This document shows positions 11,902 to 22,578 of a DNA stretch of 64,000 bases, in pieces. The stretch lies in the NCBI GenBank assembly GCA_015501055.1, contig JADNYV010000034.1, positions 227,386-291,385 of the forward strand, given 5' to 3'. The first letter of the stretch is position 1; the number at the start of each line of letters is the position of its first letter. The notes beneath the pieces were generated by a model. The model saw nothing but the letters and a program-made list of their open reading frames with translations, was not told the origin of the DNA and did no database searches. The DNA is from Mucidula mucida. Lineage: Eukaryota > Basidiomycota > Agaricomycetes > Agaricales > Physalacriaceae. The translations under genes and the position numbers were made by a program.

Positions 11902-13066
11902 ATGGATTTCTTGAAGAACCTCTCTCTCAGCGACAAGGAGAAGCCTCAGCCCGAAGCGCCGCCCGCTGAACCTGCTATCTCTACCGCCAAACCTGAGCCC
12001 GATCCTGAACATCACGGTGGTTTCCTCAGTACGCCTTTCTTTCCCATTTTGGTTGTTACGTCCCGTTAAACCTCATTATAGACAAGATCTTTGGCGGCGA
12101 AGAACCTGCGCCTCCACCTGTTGCGAAGCCTCCTGCTGAACCGAAGCGATCGTCGTTCATTGACAAGATCACCGGCCATCATGATGATGAGGAATCTGTA
12201 GCGCCTCCTCCTCCTCCGGCACCAGAAAAGCACGAAGCGTCATTTGTGGATAAGATCTCTGGGGCGTTTACACACGAGGAAGACGCCCCGCCGCCGCCTG
12301 TTCCCGCTAAGGAAGAAAAGCGCCGAAGTATGTCTTTGATCCTTGGTCACATAGTGTATTGGCTTAATCGCGCCTCTACCAGGTTTCGTCGACCAACTGT
12401 TACACGGAGACGCTGAGCCCGTCGCACCCGCCGTGCCGCCCAAAGAAGACACCATCTGCGGGACATCTTCAAGGGCGAGTCTGAAAGCAAAGAGGCCGAG
12501 CTCAAGAAACGCGAAGCCGAGCTGCAGCGCCGGGACGCGGAGCTCAAGCTGCGGGAGGAGGCTGCGAAAGCCAAATCGGAACACCACGGGGCGTCTTTGA
12601 TGGGTTGAAGCTGCACCGCGATAGCGAGCTCCCGCCGCCCAAGGGCGAGGAGAGTTTGTTGGACCACTTTGGGGTGAAGTTTGGGCATCAGCATGATGAG
12701 CCGCCGCCGCCGCAGGGCCTCATGGGTAGGGTCAGCGCTATCTTGGGTGGTGGTCCTCAGTCAGAGAAGAATGAAGGTGAGTAACTGCATACCCTCCGAT
12801 TTCAGCTCGGTGATTATGTATTTCCTCGTGTGCTCAGATCATTGGACAAAGGTTCGTCGCGTCGTGACACGTCTAAATAATCCTTTCGCTGATGATACTG
12901 TTTCTCTAGCTATCGATTTCGTCCAAGAACACATCCTCAAGAAAGGAGATCAATCCAACGATCTGCATTCGAACAAATGACCGATGAGCAAATCTCCGAC
13001 ACGATTAGGGCGCAGTATAAGAAGATGACGGGCCACGATTTTCCCTCCAAGGATAAGAAGCACTAA
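11902..13066 (+). CDS. Conserved fungal protein with FIDKI repeats and a C-terminal VQEH...DEQISD domain
   Basis: The start at 11902 gives MDFLKNLSLSDKEKP, followed by Pro- and acid-rich segments. A short motif then recurs (NKIFGG, SFIDKITGHH, SFVDKISGAF, FVDQLLHGD), and an alternating charged coiled-coil-like run KKREAELQRRDAELKLREE follows. The C-terminal block AIDFVQEHILKKGDQSND...DEQISDTIRAQYK...GHDFPSKDKKH resembles a widespread small fungal domain that I cannot name with certainty. The stop is at 13064-13066. To keep these blocks in one protein, a base appears to be missing near 12450, 12597 and 12966, so the gene is either broken or affected by sequence errors. No localisation signal is evident. 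Confidence 0.6.
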
Positions 13067-13155
13067 GCCAATTGATATAAATGTATGCAATGATATATAT
13101 GACAATGTACCCCGTAAATGTAATGTAAACTCCCAAGAAAATGCTTCAATGTCCT

Positions 13156-13711
13156 TCACATCACAGAATATCGCCGGCTCACCTGTCTCCGCTTCTTCAG
13201 CTTGGACATGACCTGCTTCGGTTTCATCATGGCCCAAAAGCCACACAAGCCTGGGCTAACCGGGCGGGATGGCCGCTCGATGAGCGGCGTCGACTCTCCC
13301 TCTTCCTCCTCCTTCGGAAAATCGTAATATAGAGACGTGCTCCGCATAGTGTGTTTTGATGTAGGTCTGCGTGGACTTGGGGTCTCTGATTCGCAGCAGA
13401 CATCAGCTTTAATGTGCTGTCGCGTAATGGTTAGTGACAAACAACGAAAATGCATAACTAGGATAACGCACTGTGTACCACGCGCTTAATGACGGGAAGA
13501 GGATATCGCATTGAGCGCATCGAGGGGAAGCAGGTGTCTGGCCAGGATCTTCAGTCGGTGTCGCCATGTAGGGCAGTGTACAATACACACCTGGCGCCGG
13601 ATACGTTCTATACTTCTGTTGAGTTCCGCCAAGCTCGGATGTGACTGTTCCCAATGTGTCTCTAAGCGCTCAACATCACCGCACTCGAGGTCGCAGGCTA
13701 CACAGGAAACC
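13156..13711 (-). CDS. Small C2H2-like zinc-finger protein
   Basis: The start MVSC at 13711 (or MPRVLL at 13746) is followed by CVACDLECGDVERLETHWEQSHP, a CxxC...H...H finger-like unit. An intron with donor GTGTGT comes next, then CAQCDILFPSLSAWYT. A second intron beginning GTGCGT splices to HIKADVCC, completing a second CxxC...H finger. The tail is acidic and basic (PKEEEEGESTPLIERPSRP, KPKQVMSKLKKRRQ) and ends at 13156. Two fingers split by an intron and a basic tail suggest nucleic-acid or protein binding. No specific orthologue is recognised. Confidence 0.55.
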
Positions 13712-14034
13712 ATTGGAGCCGATTGGACGAGAAGAACTCGGGGCAAAAGAAGGGGTTGGGTGAATAACGCAAGCCCGAGAAAACCTATTTTGGCTTATAT
13801 ACGTTTTGATTCCGCGCTCGGCGTACTTGCAAGACATGTCTGAGTCTAGTGTCCGTGGAACCTAAAATAAGCAGTTCGATCAACACCAGGTCAATGAATG
13901 AGACGGGAGAGGTGCGAGGGCAAGAATTCGAAACTTGGGCTCAACGGGCTGTACTCGAAGACCAGTAGAACACAGGCCAAAATCGCAGGCAAACCATCGT
14001 TAATGTCTCATTGGGGAAAGACTAGATCGACACG

Positions 14035-15935
14035 TCAAAACAGTTTAACGGCTTCAACCTTCCCCACTGTCCCACTGCCAGCCGATGCATGGGACCAGGT
14101 TCTCTGATCATGTGGGACTCCGAGGGCGTCCAACAGCCGACCCGACACGCCAGGAATGTACGGCTGGAGACAGATGCCCGCAACGCGCAGCGCCTCAACA
14201 GAGACATTATAGGACGTCAACGTTGCGGCTGGATCCTTTCCAGTCCACGGTTCCACATCAGTCATGGTCTTGTTGGCCTTGGGGAAATGAATCAGGACAT
14301 GCACGGAGGAGACGACAAAGCCGTACCAGTCTCAACATCTCTATTACGCGCCTTAACGCAGCCCCCACTTCTAAAGCATTAAAGTCCACCGCCACACCAT
14401 CTGGGACTAGTCGGATAGCCTCTCGCAGCGCATCGTATCTGCTGTCCTCGGCAGGCAAGTCTGGATTCTGTTCTACAATACCCCTGATTTTGGGAGAGCC
14501 GATTCGAAGAAAGAAATTCCCTAGAACATTGCGCAATTCTATTGTCTCTTTCTTGACTTGGATGTCAGACCAATCTTTGAAGGATCAGAAAATGAACACC
14601 GGAAACAACCAAACGCATACCGACGTCGTCTCTGAAGTTTCCTCCGATTGTGGCCATGAAATAGCGAATAGGATCCACGCCGTACGTTTGCATTGCCTCG
14701 AAAGGGTCTGTTGTGTTCCCCAGAGACTTTGACATCTTCTTCTGTGATGACGTCCAATGAGCATGAGCCAAAATTCTCTTTTGCAAAGGTAGATTGAGGG
14801 CCAATAGGATCGCAGGAAGGTAAACGGTATGAAATCTGTTGAACAAAGTATTGGCACATAAAATGTTACGCAAAGTGACCCACCTACCGAACAATATCTT
14901 TTCCAATAATCTGAAGGTCCACCGGCCAACCATTTGGCAAACCACAACTCTGATCAGGCCAGGGATAGCCAATGGCGGTAAGATACGAAATGACCGCGTC
15001 TATCCATACGTAGATGGTGTGCTCAGGATCATCCGGGACCGGTATGCCCCATGTAAGTCGCGAGCGGGGCCGCGAGATGGAGATATCCTGTACGGGAGAT
15101 GACAGAAATGCGATCGTGTCGGAAAGATGCTTTTGTGGGAAGATGGACTGCGGGGAGGAGGTATAGTGCTCTAGAAGCCGTTCGCGAAATGCGGATAGAC
15201 GGAACATGTAGTTGGACTCGACCGTGTGCTCGACGACGGATGAGGTCTCGTTCGATATTGTATGAGCCGGAGTGGTGGGTGTTGCGGGGACGTGAGTTAC
15301 AGCGCTGTCGGTGTAGAAGCACTCGTCTGTGATGGAGTACCAGCCGGTATAAGTACCCTTGTAGATCAGACCTTGCGCGTTCATTTCTCGCTGCGTAAAG
15401 TTAGGGACGCGTCAATTACAGGACAGTACTACGTACCCAAATATGTTGCACTGTCGCTTCATGCGTCTTCTCGGTGGTTCGTATGAATCGTGTATATGAG
15501 ATATTCGCTGCTTCTGACAATTTCTAACTGGACGCGTGAGTTCGTGTATGGACAAACGGAGCACGTATGAACACACACGGAAGTGAACGCTGAGATTATC
15601 GCAAACTGCTGTGGAGCGAGTCCCTTTGCCTGAGCAGCCCTCTGAATCTTCATGCCATGCTCGTCTGTTCCAGTAACGAAATGGGTCCCAGTTGAAGGAT
15701 TTCTCAGAGCATGAAAGCGATGAAAAATGTCGGCAATAAGAAGTGAATAGAGGTGCCCGATATGAGGAACTATAATGGTTAAAAATGGAGAACATAACTG
15801 AAGAGAAAGGACCGCACCAGCATTAGGGTAGAATATAGGCGTCGTCACATAAAACGGCTTGGCTTGGGTGCTCTGGCATCGTCTGTAGGGCAATTTCGGG
15901 TTGATCAGCCGGAGAGCTCGGACCCGACGCAACAT
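14035..15935 (-). CDS. Mitochondrial methionyl-tRNA synthetase (class I)
   Basis: Charges tRNA-Met in mitochondria. The start [10 protein letters not shown] at 15935 has a basic, presequence-like N-terminus. After a GT-AG intron (15817-15770) the class I signature appears as VPHIGHLYS, then [51 protein letters not shown], the KMSKS loop in [11 protein letters not shown], and an alpha-helical anticodon-binding tail with [17 protein letters not shown] ending at 14035. About seven short introns are needed. One base appears missing after PQQF near 15602: the partial second copy at 49530 keeps PQQFCNNLSV in frame where this copy does not. It may be a real lesion or a sequence error. Confidence 0.88.
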
Positions 15936-16269
15936 GTACTCTAAGACGAGCGGTGAGTGTAATTCGCGCGTTCCTCAAATAACTTTGCCTTGGTGGCGGG
16001 ACAGAAAGTGGCGGTATCGGCCGGGCCGGGAGGAAATGTGTCCTGAACGCCGGATCAAACCGCCTCGAGTCTTCCTCTTGTCCAGGTCATCCCAATTCAG
16101 ATGCGCCTCTTCACCAGACAACTCAGTCTCTACATGCCCCTATAAAGGTCAATATTTGGCTAGTTTTCGTTGCCGACGCACACATGCGCGTATAACGCGT
16201 CCGCTCGATCACCGATCACTCTTACTCGCTGAGTGTTATTGTTTTCAACCATGACCCCGCTTGGCCGCT

Positions 16270-16720
16270 TGGTTCAGGTTCTCCATGAGCCACTACATTA
16301 CCATTGAAGTTTCCTCGGGTGGAAAAGGTCGAGCTCGTATTTCCAGCAGGTTCTGTCGGTTCTCCGAGGACTATCAATTTCGACGTGATGCCTCCTGGGT
16401 GGTACAATTGTAATCCTGTATTGTTGAACTTTAGTCCTCTATAGCATCGCCCTGCTAGCGTTGAACTGTACAGCCATGGATCTAGGACGTCATGAGGCTA
16501 CGCTCGGGATTTCTGTTTGTATTGATGCGCCTTCACGTCCAGCTATGCCTTCAATCCCCACAGGCCACGAATTGGAATTTCTCCTCTGCGTTACTTTGGT
16601 GCTGGAGCTTCAATCTGTGCCGTGGGAAACAGGGGTGTTCCTGCCCACAACTTGAAGGAGTTAAAGTTGAAAACGAATATGAAGAGGCCATCAGAGTGGA
16701 TAAATTCCGATGAGATTCCT
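16270..16720 (+). pseudogene. PEVKPR/SFDDVS-family relic (copy B0)
   Basis: Near 16300 the sequence reads, across frames, EVSSGGK...VELVFPAGS...PRTINFDVMPPG, matching the PASGGK exon of copies B, D and E. Near 16545-16665 DAPSRPAMPSIPTGHELEF and GNRGVPAHNLKELK match the DALRITTFAKM...ELLYFAL and GDRGVPAIKLKELE blocks of copy D. The middle exons are missing and the frame shifts several times, so this is an old degenerate copy, directly upstream of copy B on the same strand. Confidence 0.5.
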
Positions 16721-16912
16721 AGTGTGTTCCCTTTGTCTTCCCGTTTGTTTGGTCTGAATAACCCCGGACAGAGTGGTCGCAATGATTGTAGTATTGTTGT
16801 ATACTACCTTGTTACAACTCTACGCCAATTCATGTTCCTTTTGCAAGCGCAATTCTTCGATCACAGGTAGGTCTCTCTGTTAACAACCACGATTTGCTGG
16901 ACTAGCGACAGC

Positions 16913-17760
16913 ATGAATCCCTGGGCTACCTTACAAGTCCCTGCTTCGGGTGGAAAAGTTGAAATCCGTCTGCCAAATGGGCGTATGTCCCTCGACATAC
17001 CTGCGCCTGGCGGGATAATTGTACGTCGCTTGTGTTTTCTGCGACATTCGTGCGTGACGCATACACAGATGATGAACTTAACGCCAACTGACGTACCCAA
17101 GGTTCGTGTCCATGGTCACGTCCGCGTGTTGTAAGCTCATATTCTTGTTACAATAGACGCCTTCAACGTCGGAATCCAAGCCAACCCCGATGGTGTTCAC
17201 CTCGGAAAGGTGCGCCATGTATCTGATATTTTATCTTTTTTGCTTAATCAATTGTCAGCTTACCTTATAAGCCAATCCCACTATGAAATACACGTTTAAA
17301 CCGACGCCCGAAGTCAAACCGCGAAATAGCGCCCTTCGATACCCGTCACCAGAGTGAGTATGACTTTATACCTGTACAGCTAAGTTGTTGATCTCTCTAG
17401 GCCGGATGTTAAGCTCGTGGACCCGCCCCCCATTCCTTCAGAATTATCTCATTGCGGCCTTGTGAAGTATGGGTATCGCATTGACGAACAGCAATGTGAG
17501 GCAATGGGCTTCCTTGTCTCATGGATGCTGCCGACAAGATAGGCGCGGGCATCGATAAGCTGTGTATACCCGAGTTCGCCAAGGCGGCTGACATCCCGGA
17601 GTATCACAATCTGGAAATCTTTTATTTTGCGCTTTGCCGCCGTGGTGCCCCTGTCTTCACAGTGAGCGAGCGCGGCGTTCCTGCGGAGAAACTCAAGGAG
17701 CTTGAAAAATCTGGGTCTTCAGCCCGCTTGTTGGGTGAGTTATGATGACATTTTCAGTAA
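16913..17760 (+). pseudogene. PEVKPR/SFDDVS-family copy B (frame-broken)
   Basis: It starts MNPWATLQVPASGGKVEI near 16913 with SLDIPAPGG, an intron, NLTP, then a PEVKPRNSALRYPSPE exon near 17310 and, after a further intron, PDVKLVDPPPIPSELS from about 17403. GLVKYGYRIDEQQC follows, and the frame is lost near 17518, where copy A reads FLDLDDAADKIG. The rest (ISEFAKAADIP-like, SERGVPAEKLKELEK) lies in another frame up to about 17750. Relative to copy A one base is missing at the frame break. Non-coding sequence from 17192 on is shared with copy A in inverted orientation. Confidence 0.65.
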
Positions 17761-17764
17761 GTCA

Positions 17765-18744
17765 CCCCCCACCTCTTCTCGATGCGGGACTCAGAAACAT
17801 GATAGACTGGGATGATTGACCATTGTTCTTCTGCCTTGTTTGAAGTAGATTTTTTACATTAGAAGTGTTATATCAAACATTTTCCCTTCGTCTCTGGGTT
17901 GAACAGTGGGAACAGAGGGTTACAACCAAGCCTTGCCGACGCTCGCCGCAGGAGTCTGTAAGGATTTTATTGTGGATCAATCTATCGTACTGAGGCGCTT
18001 CTTCTGGCGGCAAAGTATTGCTGATTTTCTTATCATCATTCGGTAGCGGCATCAAACGAATAAACAGCAGCGCGCTCTTCTAGGACGTTCATACACCGTC
18101 ATACGCATCCAGACGCCTTCGTCAGGAGCGGTGCTGCCTCAAACTTGGTTCTTGAATCTGCCGTAGGCCACCACCTTTTCCCCTACTTACCACAATACTG
18201 AGATTGCTATAGGGTCGACTAGTATCTCGAGCAGGTGTAGTACCTGCTTTCACGACAAAACCTATCCCTCAAGTCAAAACTCCACATGTGCTCAGACGGT
18301 TCCGATGAGGATCTGAGAAAACTAGGAAACTATCCTTGTCTGCTGTTGGTAACGCAAAAGCGTCCGCTTTTTTACTAGGGGCAAGCGAGAATTCTGTTGC
18401 GGAAATGAAGGTGTTCAATGCAACGATGTGCCTAAAGCTGCCTGCGCCGCTGCGCGAATTTGATGACATGACGAGTCAGTAATTTCTTAGATTTCAGTGT
18501 CTCGGCAAATTGGGACTGAATTCTTGTCATAGTTGTGTTCCCTTTCTACTTCGCGAATGCACATGCGACGGGTCATATGCATGAGAAAATCAATGACAGG
18601 TAAAAACGGGACTACGTGGAAGTATCTCTCATAGTATCCAATAGCATACCGAATCTCCTTCATGAACTTATCAACGCTGCCACTTGAACATAGGTTCACG
18701 CTGATGCACCTAGATTAACTAAGCTTCCTTCCTTTTCAGCAAAT
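17765..18744. other. Stretch without a recognised gene
   Basis: About 980 bp. Minus-strand open frames near 18269-18469 and 18487-18699 show no family I recognise and no clear splice links to neighbours. They may be fragments. Confidence 0.35.
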
Positions 18745-18996
18745 CCTTGTTCCGGATCCATACTATCACTCACCTGGGTCCGAATAGTCACCTAGAAGTG
18801 AATAATCGGACAGGAACAGTCGTCCGCGGCCACGGGTCGCGCCGGTCTTTTTGCGAAGCCGTAGAATACATCGAAATGCATGTATGCGCGAAAGAAATAA
18901 TGTAGAATGCAAAGGACAAGCTCTGGAGACGCACGATAAGACTGATCAGAGAGTGATCAGCCTAATTACAGCTCTCGGTAACAATGTCAAGTGCAC
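18745..18996 (+). repeat. Left arm of the 250-bp inverted repeat
   Basis: Matches 22019-22270 in reverse complement. Read on the plus strand it contains an open segment HLGPNSHLEVNNRTGTV followed by RRSFCEAVEYIEMHV. Most differences from the other arm are silent or conservative, so the repeat may contain a duplicated coding exon. Confidence 0.65.
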
Positions 18997-19285
18997 GTAA
19001 ATCTACGGAAAGACCTCCCATAGCTTGATATACATGTATACTCCCGAACTGTGTCTTTTCATTGTTTCTCATGCAGTTTTTGATACCTTTTTGTCGTTGA
19101 GGAGCAATGTGCTTGATTGCGGTCACATATTGTCACATCGTGCCGCTTGTGCCGTTTCTCGGCCGACACGGAATGGCAAGCATCGAACGAGAATGCACAA
19201 GCACGGACGCCGCCTAACCTGCGAATGGAAGTCGCTGCAATTGAGTGTCTATATACAGTATGTGCTCTAATCTATGTACAGGAAG

Positions 19286-21770
19286 TCAATTATAAGAGGG
19301 ATAGTAATACGGATAGTAATAAGGATGGCTGTGTGGTGCAATAGGCTGTGGTCCCGTGAAGAAAGGTGTAGGCGGTGAAAAAGACGGAGGAGGGTTGTGT
19401 AAAGTACCAGGTGGTGGAGCGAAAGGTGGTTGTGGGGACGATGGAGAGCCTGGGCCGGGTTGATTGGTCAGATCATCGAGTGGGACAGCCTGACGCGGGC
19501 GGCGTGCTGGGTTGAACAGGCCGATGAAGCGAGGATCAGAGCGTAACTCTGGATGGTTGTCAAAATGTGTGTGGATTGCTGTCTTCAGAACGTCGCGCGT
19601 TCCTGTGACTGTGGGCCCAAGTGCAGCGCAGATGTCCAGAAGGTCATCCTTCTTCTTTGAGTCGATCCTGCCAAAGAACTGGGCATCCGTGTCAAGCTCC
19701 AAGCGCTTGCGTGCACGCTGCTCGGACAGTTCGAGTCGAGCGCGCTTCCTCTGGCGTTTATCCTCCTCATCCCGCTCCCTCTCAGCCTCCAACTCACGAG
19801 CCATCCGTAACCCCTCAGTTGAGTTGAGCATGCGTGCCTCGACATTGAGGATGCGCTTCCTGCTGGGATTCGTCGACCGTCGGTTGAGCTTGTTTTGCGC
19901 GATTCGGAGTTGATCATCTGCCATGACCAGGGAGCCCCGCAAGAGTTCGTTCTCGGATTGGAGATGACGGATGTACGACATTGTTTCTTGATATTGTCAC
20001 ATTCTATCCTCCTCGGAGAGCTTATCGACGGATGTCGGTAAGTCAAAGAGGAAGTTCGAGGGTGGTGGCAAAGGGAGAGAAGGAGGAAATGAGGGCCGGG
20101 AAGGAGGGAGCAGTAGAGGCGGACCTTGTGAGCTTGAGCTTGAAGAGCCCGTTGATACCGATGTCTCCGCAGCCGAGCTGGGGGCGCCTTGCGACGTGAA
20201 AGAGGGTGGGAAAGCTTGAGAGCTTGCACTGGAAGTTGGCGCCAATGGAAGAGATGACTGCCGCCCACGCTCACGACGAGGCTCGTCACCGTCATCCGAA
20301 TCACTGTCTGTGTCCATATCGCTGTCGGAATCGCTTGAATCTGTCTCGCCATCATTGTTGGGAGTAGCGAGAGCAGCAAGACCGGCGAGAAGATGAGAAG
20401 GAGGAGCTATGGGTGCAGGAACGGCAGGTATATGGGAGACGCTCGCAGAGTTGGAGAATGGGAGAGAGGGAGCAAAGTCGGTATCCTTGAAAACCCCTCG
20501 ATTGACAGGCCATGCGCCAGATTTACGCCATGCTGTCCGAATAGTACCCATTTGGAACACTTCTTTCCGAACCTCAAGATACTCCTTAACAAGCTCAGAC
20601 TTTGGCATCTCTTTGCCTGTCTGATCAAGCCAGTAGTCGCAACGGTCAATCCAGAGAGTTTGAAACGGATCGAATACACCGACATCCAGCGGCTGTAGCT
20701 TGTGAGTTGTATGGGGAGGGAGAACGAGGATGAGTATATTGTGTTTTGCACCCAGCTCTGCAAAACGATCCATTTCGTGTGAGCCATGTCCATCCAAAAT
20801 GAGCAAAATGATGTCGTCGGGGCTGTCGCGTCGCGCACTGGCCTGTGGAATGAAGCATTTCTCAAACCACTGGAGACCGAGAAAATCATCGGTCCAGCCG
20901 TTCTCTGAGACTGCGATGCTACGAGACATGTCAACATATATTCAATTGAAGTGAGGAGACAAACACTTACCAGACATCTGGATACTCAGATTGGTCGCGG
21001 TCAAACCAAGCTGGATCGAAGGTCTTCCCCGGAAAGATGAAGCCTGGATCGAGTGCAACACCATCCGCGGAGACACATTCCATGATCGTGATAAGCTCAA
21101 GGTTTGCGCTCTGCTTCTTGTACTTTGGGCGTCTGTTTCGCGGAACGATATATTTCTGGCGCAAGCGTCTCTTGGCTGTTCCTCGTTGGATTCCCTTCTT
21201 GTTGTAATTGTAGCGATTCTTGGCGGGGATATTGGAGATCTTGACGAGCTTCCCGTTGAATTCAACCGTGCCCTCGAGTTTGTTGAAATATCAATACACG
21301 ACGGGTTTGTTGAATGCTCTTGCACGCTTGTGGTCCAAGCCCAATGGCCGGCCAAGCTTGATCTCGGGATGGCGAGCGAGGAAGCGTCGGGTCCAGTTCT
21401 TCCCCAAGCGGTGACCGCACATGATGCGCACCTTGAGTTTGATTTGTCGTTTGGACAGAGGCTCGGCGCGATCCAAAAGCAACATGCACCATTTGACAAG
21501 GGCGTCTTCCATCTGAGGAGAGACAGACTGCTGGTCACCATGTGCAAGTTTTCGTGCTTTGGTTTTCCCAAGATAACGGTTATAGAGGGTGGTGTATGGG
21601 ATAGAGTGTTTAACGGCTGCAGCAGAGACATTCCGACAAGGATCTGCATAGATAGTAGCAAGACCATCTGAAAGGTGCTTCTCCTTCTGCTCATCTCCAA
21701 GAAGTCTCCAACGCGCCGCAACTTCTTTGTGTGTGAGTTGTGCGGGTCCCGAGTTTGACACGCTGGTCAT
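19286..21770 (-). pseudogene. Pogo-type transposase (CENP-B-like HTH plus DDE endonuclease), with in-frame stops
   Basis: Cut-and-paste transposase. From 21770 the protein has a helix-turn-helix region (SIPYTTLYNRYLGK), a CENP-B-type DNA-binding region (GKNWTRRFLARHPEI), then the catalytic core: ECVSADG (first Asp), ILLILDGHGSHE (second Asp) and THKLQPLDVGVF (third Asp). A GTAAGT intron follows PDVW near 20970. The tail is Ser/Asp-rich, then coiled-coil-like (ELEAERERDEEDKRQRKRA) and Pro/Tyr-rich, ending at 19286. Two TGA codons interrupt an otherwise single frame, after NKPVVY (21291-21293) and after SEEDRM (19997-19999). The element is probably no longer autonomous unless these are sequence errors. 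Confidence 0.85.
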
Positions 21771-22018
21771 GCGCTGGAGACGCGAACAAAGAATGTAGAC
21801 AGATCACAATTCAACATGCACATGACTTTTTGCTGCTGTACGGCCGAAGACCCGGCATCCCATCAAATTTGATGCGAGCACTGCTGTGTCATGCCCAAGG
21901 GCGAGAGATGAATAGATCGTGTCTATGATTGGCACAGATGATACGGAGAGCAATCTAAGTAGTGGAAACAGCTGAGAATACTCTGAATTATGACTTCCCA
22001 GCCTCTCCAGAAACTTTT

Positions 22019-22270
22019 GTGCACTTGACATCGTTACCGAGAGCTGTACTTAGGCTGATCACTCTCTGATCAGTCTTCTCGTGCATCTATATAGCTTTCC
22101 CCTCACATTCACAACTATTCCTTTGACACAGACATGCATTTCAATGTATTCTACGACTTCGCAAAAAGACCGGTGCGACCCGTGGCCGCGGACGACTGTT
22201 CCTGTCCGATTATTCACTTCTAGGTGACTATTCGGACCCAGGTGAGTGATAGTATGGATGGAACACCTGC
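22019..22270 (-). repeat. Right arm of the 250-bp inverted repeat
   Basis: Reverse complement of 18745-18996. The minus strand carries the same open segment THLGPNSHLEVNNRTGTV followed by HRSFCEVVEYIEMHV. Both arms read toward the transposase gene. Confidence 0.65.
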
Positions 22271-22578
22271 ATACACCCGGTCGCGGCCCGTTACTTCTGT
22301 CAAGAAGAGAACAATGCCAGCGCCGCATGTGCATGATCCTTGAGCCTTGATCTGCTTTCGTCCGAACAGGCTGTCAATTTTCAGATCAATTCCTTTGTTC
22401 TTTCGATTTCTTCATTCATCCACCAAGTGAGTTCAGACCTCTTGATGACTGCCCCGAGCGCTCCGCTGACATCCTTCAACGTGGATTTGAAGGAACCCTT
22501 TATTATCGCCTCCATCTCTGATTTGACCTGCGCCGTCGACCCGCTTGACTTTATCCTTGCAAGCCCTTCGCCACATTC

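Larger units (their letters stand above)
18745..22270 (-). mobile_element. Pogo/Fot1-type DNA transposon region bounded by long inverted repeats
   Basis: A transposase gene (19286-21770) sits between two inverted copies of a roughly 250-bp sequence (18745-18996 and 22019-22270). The arms share long identical stretches such as GACTGATCAGAGAGTGATC with only scattered substitutions. I could not fix the exact element termini or a TA target duplication; the long arms may be true termini or duplicated flanking DNA. Confidence 0.6.

Noticed and set aside
11902..13066. Calling this gene the 'beta-flanking gene' of the mating-type locus, given that a conserved unnamed fungal protein lies here
   Set aside because: I cannot recall that protein well enough to match motifs, and no homeodomain gene or MIP peptidase gene is present in the window.
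18745..22270. A virus-derived or Starship-type cargo element
   Set aside because: The only enzyme is a DDE transposase with CENP-B-type HTH. No DUF3435 captain or viral hallmark gene was seen.
22059..22334. A 91-codon minus-strand frame as a separate gene
   Set aside because: It lies inside the right inverted arm of the pogo region. The match to the left arm covers only part of it, and there is no clear start or splice context, so it is described as coding-like repeat content instead.
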